The position numbers were made by a program, and so were the translations under genes. A stretch of DNA of 15,538 nucleotides. Source: Clostridiales bacterium (lineage in GTDB: Bacteria > Bacillota > Clostridia > Oscillospirales > Acutalibacteraceae). Under the pieces are notes generated by a model. It had not been told where the DNA came from, did not search any database, and worked only from the letters and a program-made list of their open reading frames with translations. Positions 14,938 through 15,538 of this stretch are shown piece after piece (the first letter of the stretch is position 1; each line of letters opens with the position of its first letter). The stretch covers positions 1-15,538 of the forward strand of contig JAJBVC010000199.1 of the NCBI GenBank assembly GCA_020860025.1, read 5' to 3'.

Positions 14938-15516
14938 ATGGACGTTGAAAATTATATTGATGAGGCTGTTTTTCAGGAAGAGAACAACCAGCACCGTTGC
15001 TTTTATGAATTGATGTGGGAAAATTTTAAAGAAAGCGGTTACGTTATCACCGACGAGAGCGGATATGAAGTTGACGCTGTTTTTAAGGCTGTTTCACTTC
15101 AGAACCTGCTTGGTGAATTTATTTATCGTATATATGATGAAGTAAACGAAACGGGACTTGAGGACGTTATTGAACATTTGCAAAACCTCGGTTTTGGTGA
15201 AGATGACATAATAAATTATTGCAACAAGATTGAGGATATTGAATCAGACCCTGATGATTTTGAACTGACAGTCAAAAATGCACTTGACTATACTTCGGAA
15301 ATGACTGCCGATAAAATACTCGAAGAATTTTCGGCAGACGATGTATTTGACTATATGTTCACAGCAACATACGCTTTTGAACAGGACTTTGTTTTTGAAT
15401 TTGAAGACGCTGAAGAATTGCAGGCTTTCATTGACACCAATCAAGAGCAACTTGATAATTATAAAGAGGAGTATTCGTCAATTATGAGCTGGGTTGAAAG
15501 CGGAATGATTTGCTGA
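14938..15516 (+). CDS. Strongly acidic cytosolic protein of unknown function
   Basis: 192 aa; ATG at 14938 with a textbook AGGAGG SD. About 51 of 192 residues are Asp or Glu against only about 8 Lys or Arg, so the pI should be very low. There is no signal peptide or membrane segment and no metal, nucleotide or DNA-binding motif that I can see. Predicted character is alpha-helical, with many aromatic residues (Phe, Tyr, Trp) between acidic stretches such as FVFEFEDAEE. The low positive charge could fit a DNA mimic, a chaperone-like binder or a small adaptor, but none of these is supported by a motif. It has its own promoter, divergent from the nadE operon. The downstream 22 bases hold nothing I can identify. 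Confidence 0.85.
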   Translation: MDVENYIDEAVFQEENNQHRCFYELMWENFKESGYVITDESGYEVDAVFKAVSLQNLLGEFIYRIYDEVNETGLEDVIEHLQNLGFGEDDIINYCNKIEDIESDPDDFELTVKNALDYTSEMTADKILEEFSADDVFDYMFTATYAFEQDFVFEFEDAEELQAFIDTNQEQLDNYKEEYSSIMSWVESGMIC

Positions 15517-15538
15517 AATATATTTGAAAATATAAGTA

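Overview
The window is AT-rich DNA with strong Shine-Dalgarno (SD) sites (AGGAGG-like), sigma-A type promoters, a homodimeric pyruvate:ferredoxin oxidoreductase, a two-domain glutamine-dependent NAD synthetase and a GPH-family sugar symporter. This mix fits an anaerobic gut-type Firmicute in class Clostridia, perhaps Ruminococcaceae/Oscillospirales. That placement is inferred from gene families and style, not from a marker gene. I see no rRNA, tRNA, CRISPR array or intact transposase gene.

Left part (1-7313): a divergent carbohydrate-type catabolic locus around a TetR-family regulator. Leftward run a HemL-like class III aminotransferase (494 aa, with an N-terminal extension) and a class II (FucA/AraD-superfamily) aldolase that is cut by the window edge. 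Rightward run the TetR regulator, an FGGY sugar kinase, a GPH-family symporter and a HAD phosphatase overlapping the symporter gene by 11 nt. The control region (2231-2493) holds two divergent promoters, two tandem operator-like sites just downstream of the aminotransferase promoter, a 19-bp palindrome over the TetR -10 box and a strong hairpin in the TetR leader. Import, phosphorylation, retro-aldol cleavage and PLP chemistry suggest use of an amino- or keto-sugar or sugar alcohol. No isomerase or dehydrogenase is visible, so the substrate is unknown. This is the best candidate in the window for an undescribed pathway.

Between TetR and the kinase is a gene-free stretch of 340 bp. A 273-bp segment lies between two identical 24-bp direct repeats. 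It has imperfect terminal inverted repeats and internal hairpins, and looks like a small non-autonomous insertion that split a once compact regulator-kinase junction.

Middle (7399-10923): a complete leftward nifJ-type pyruvate:ferredoxin oxidoreductase with its own promoter, separated from the catabolic locus by a strong bidirectional terminator.

Right part (11091-14720): a leftward operon of an aldose-1-epimerase-like (LacX-type) protein, nadE, and a Thr/Lys-rich lipoprotein whose SD overlaps the nadE stop codon. Divergent from it at 14938-15516 is a gene for a very acidic cytosolic protein of unknown function with its own good promoter.
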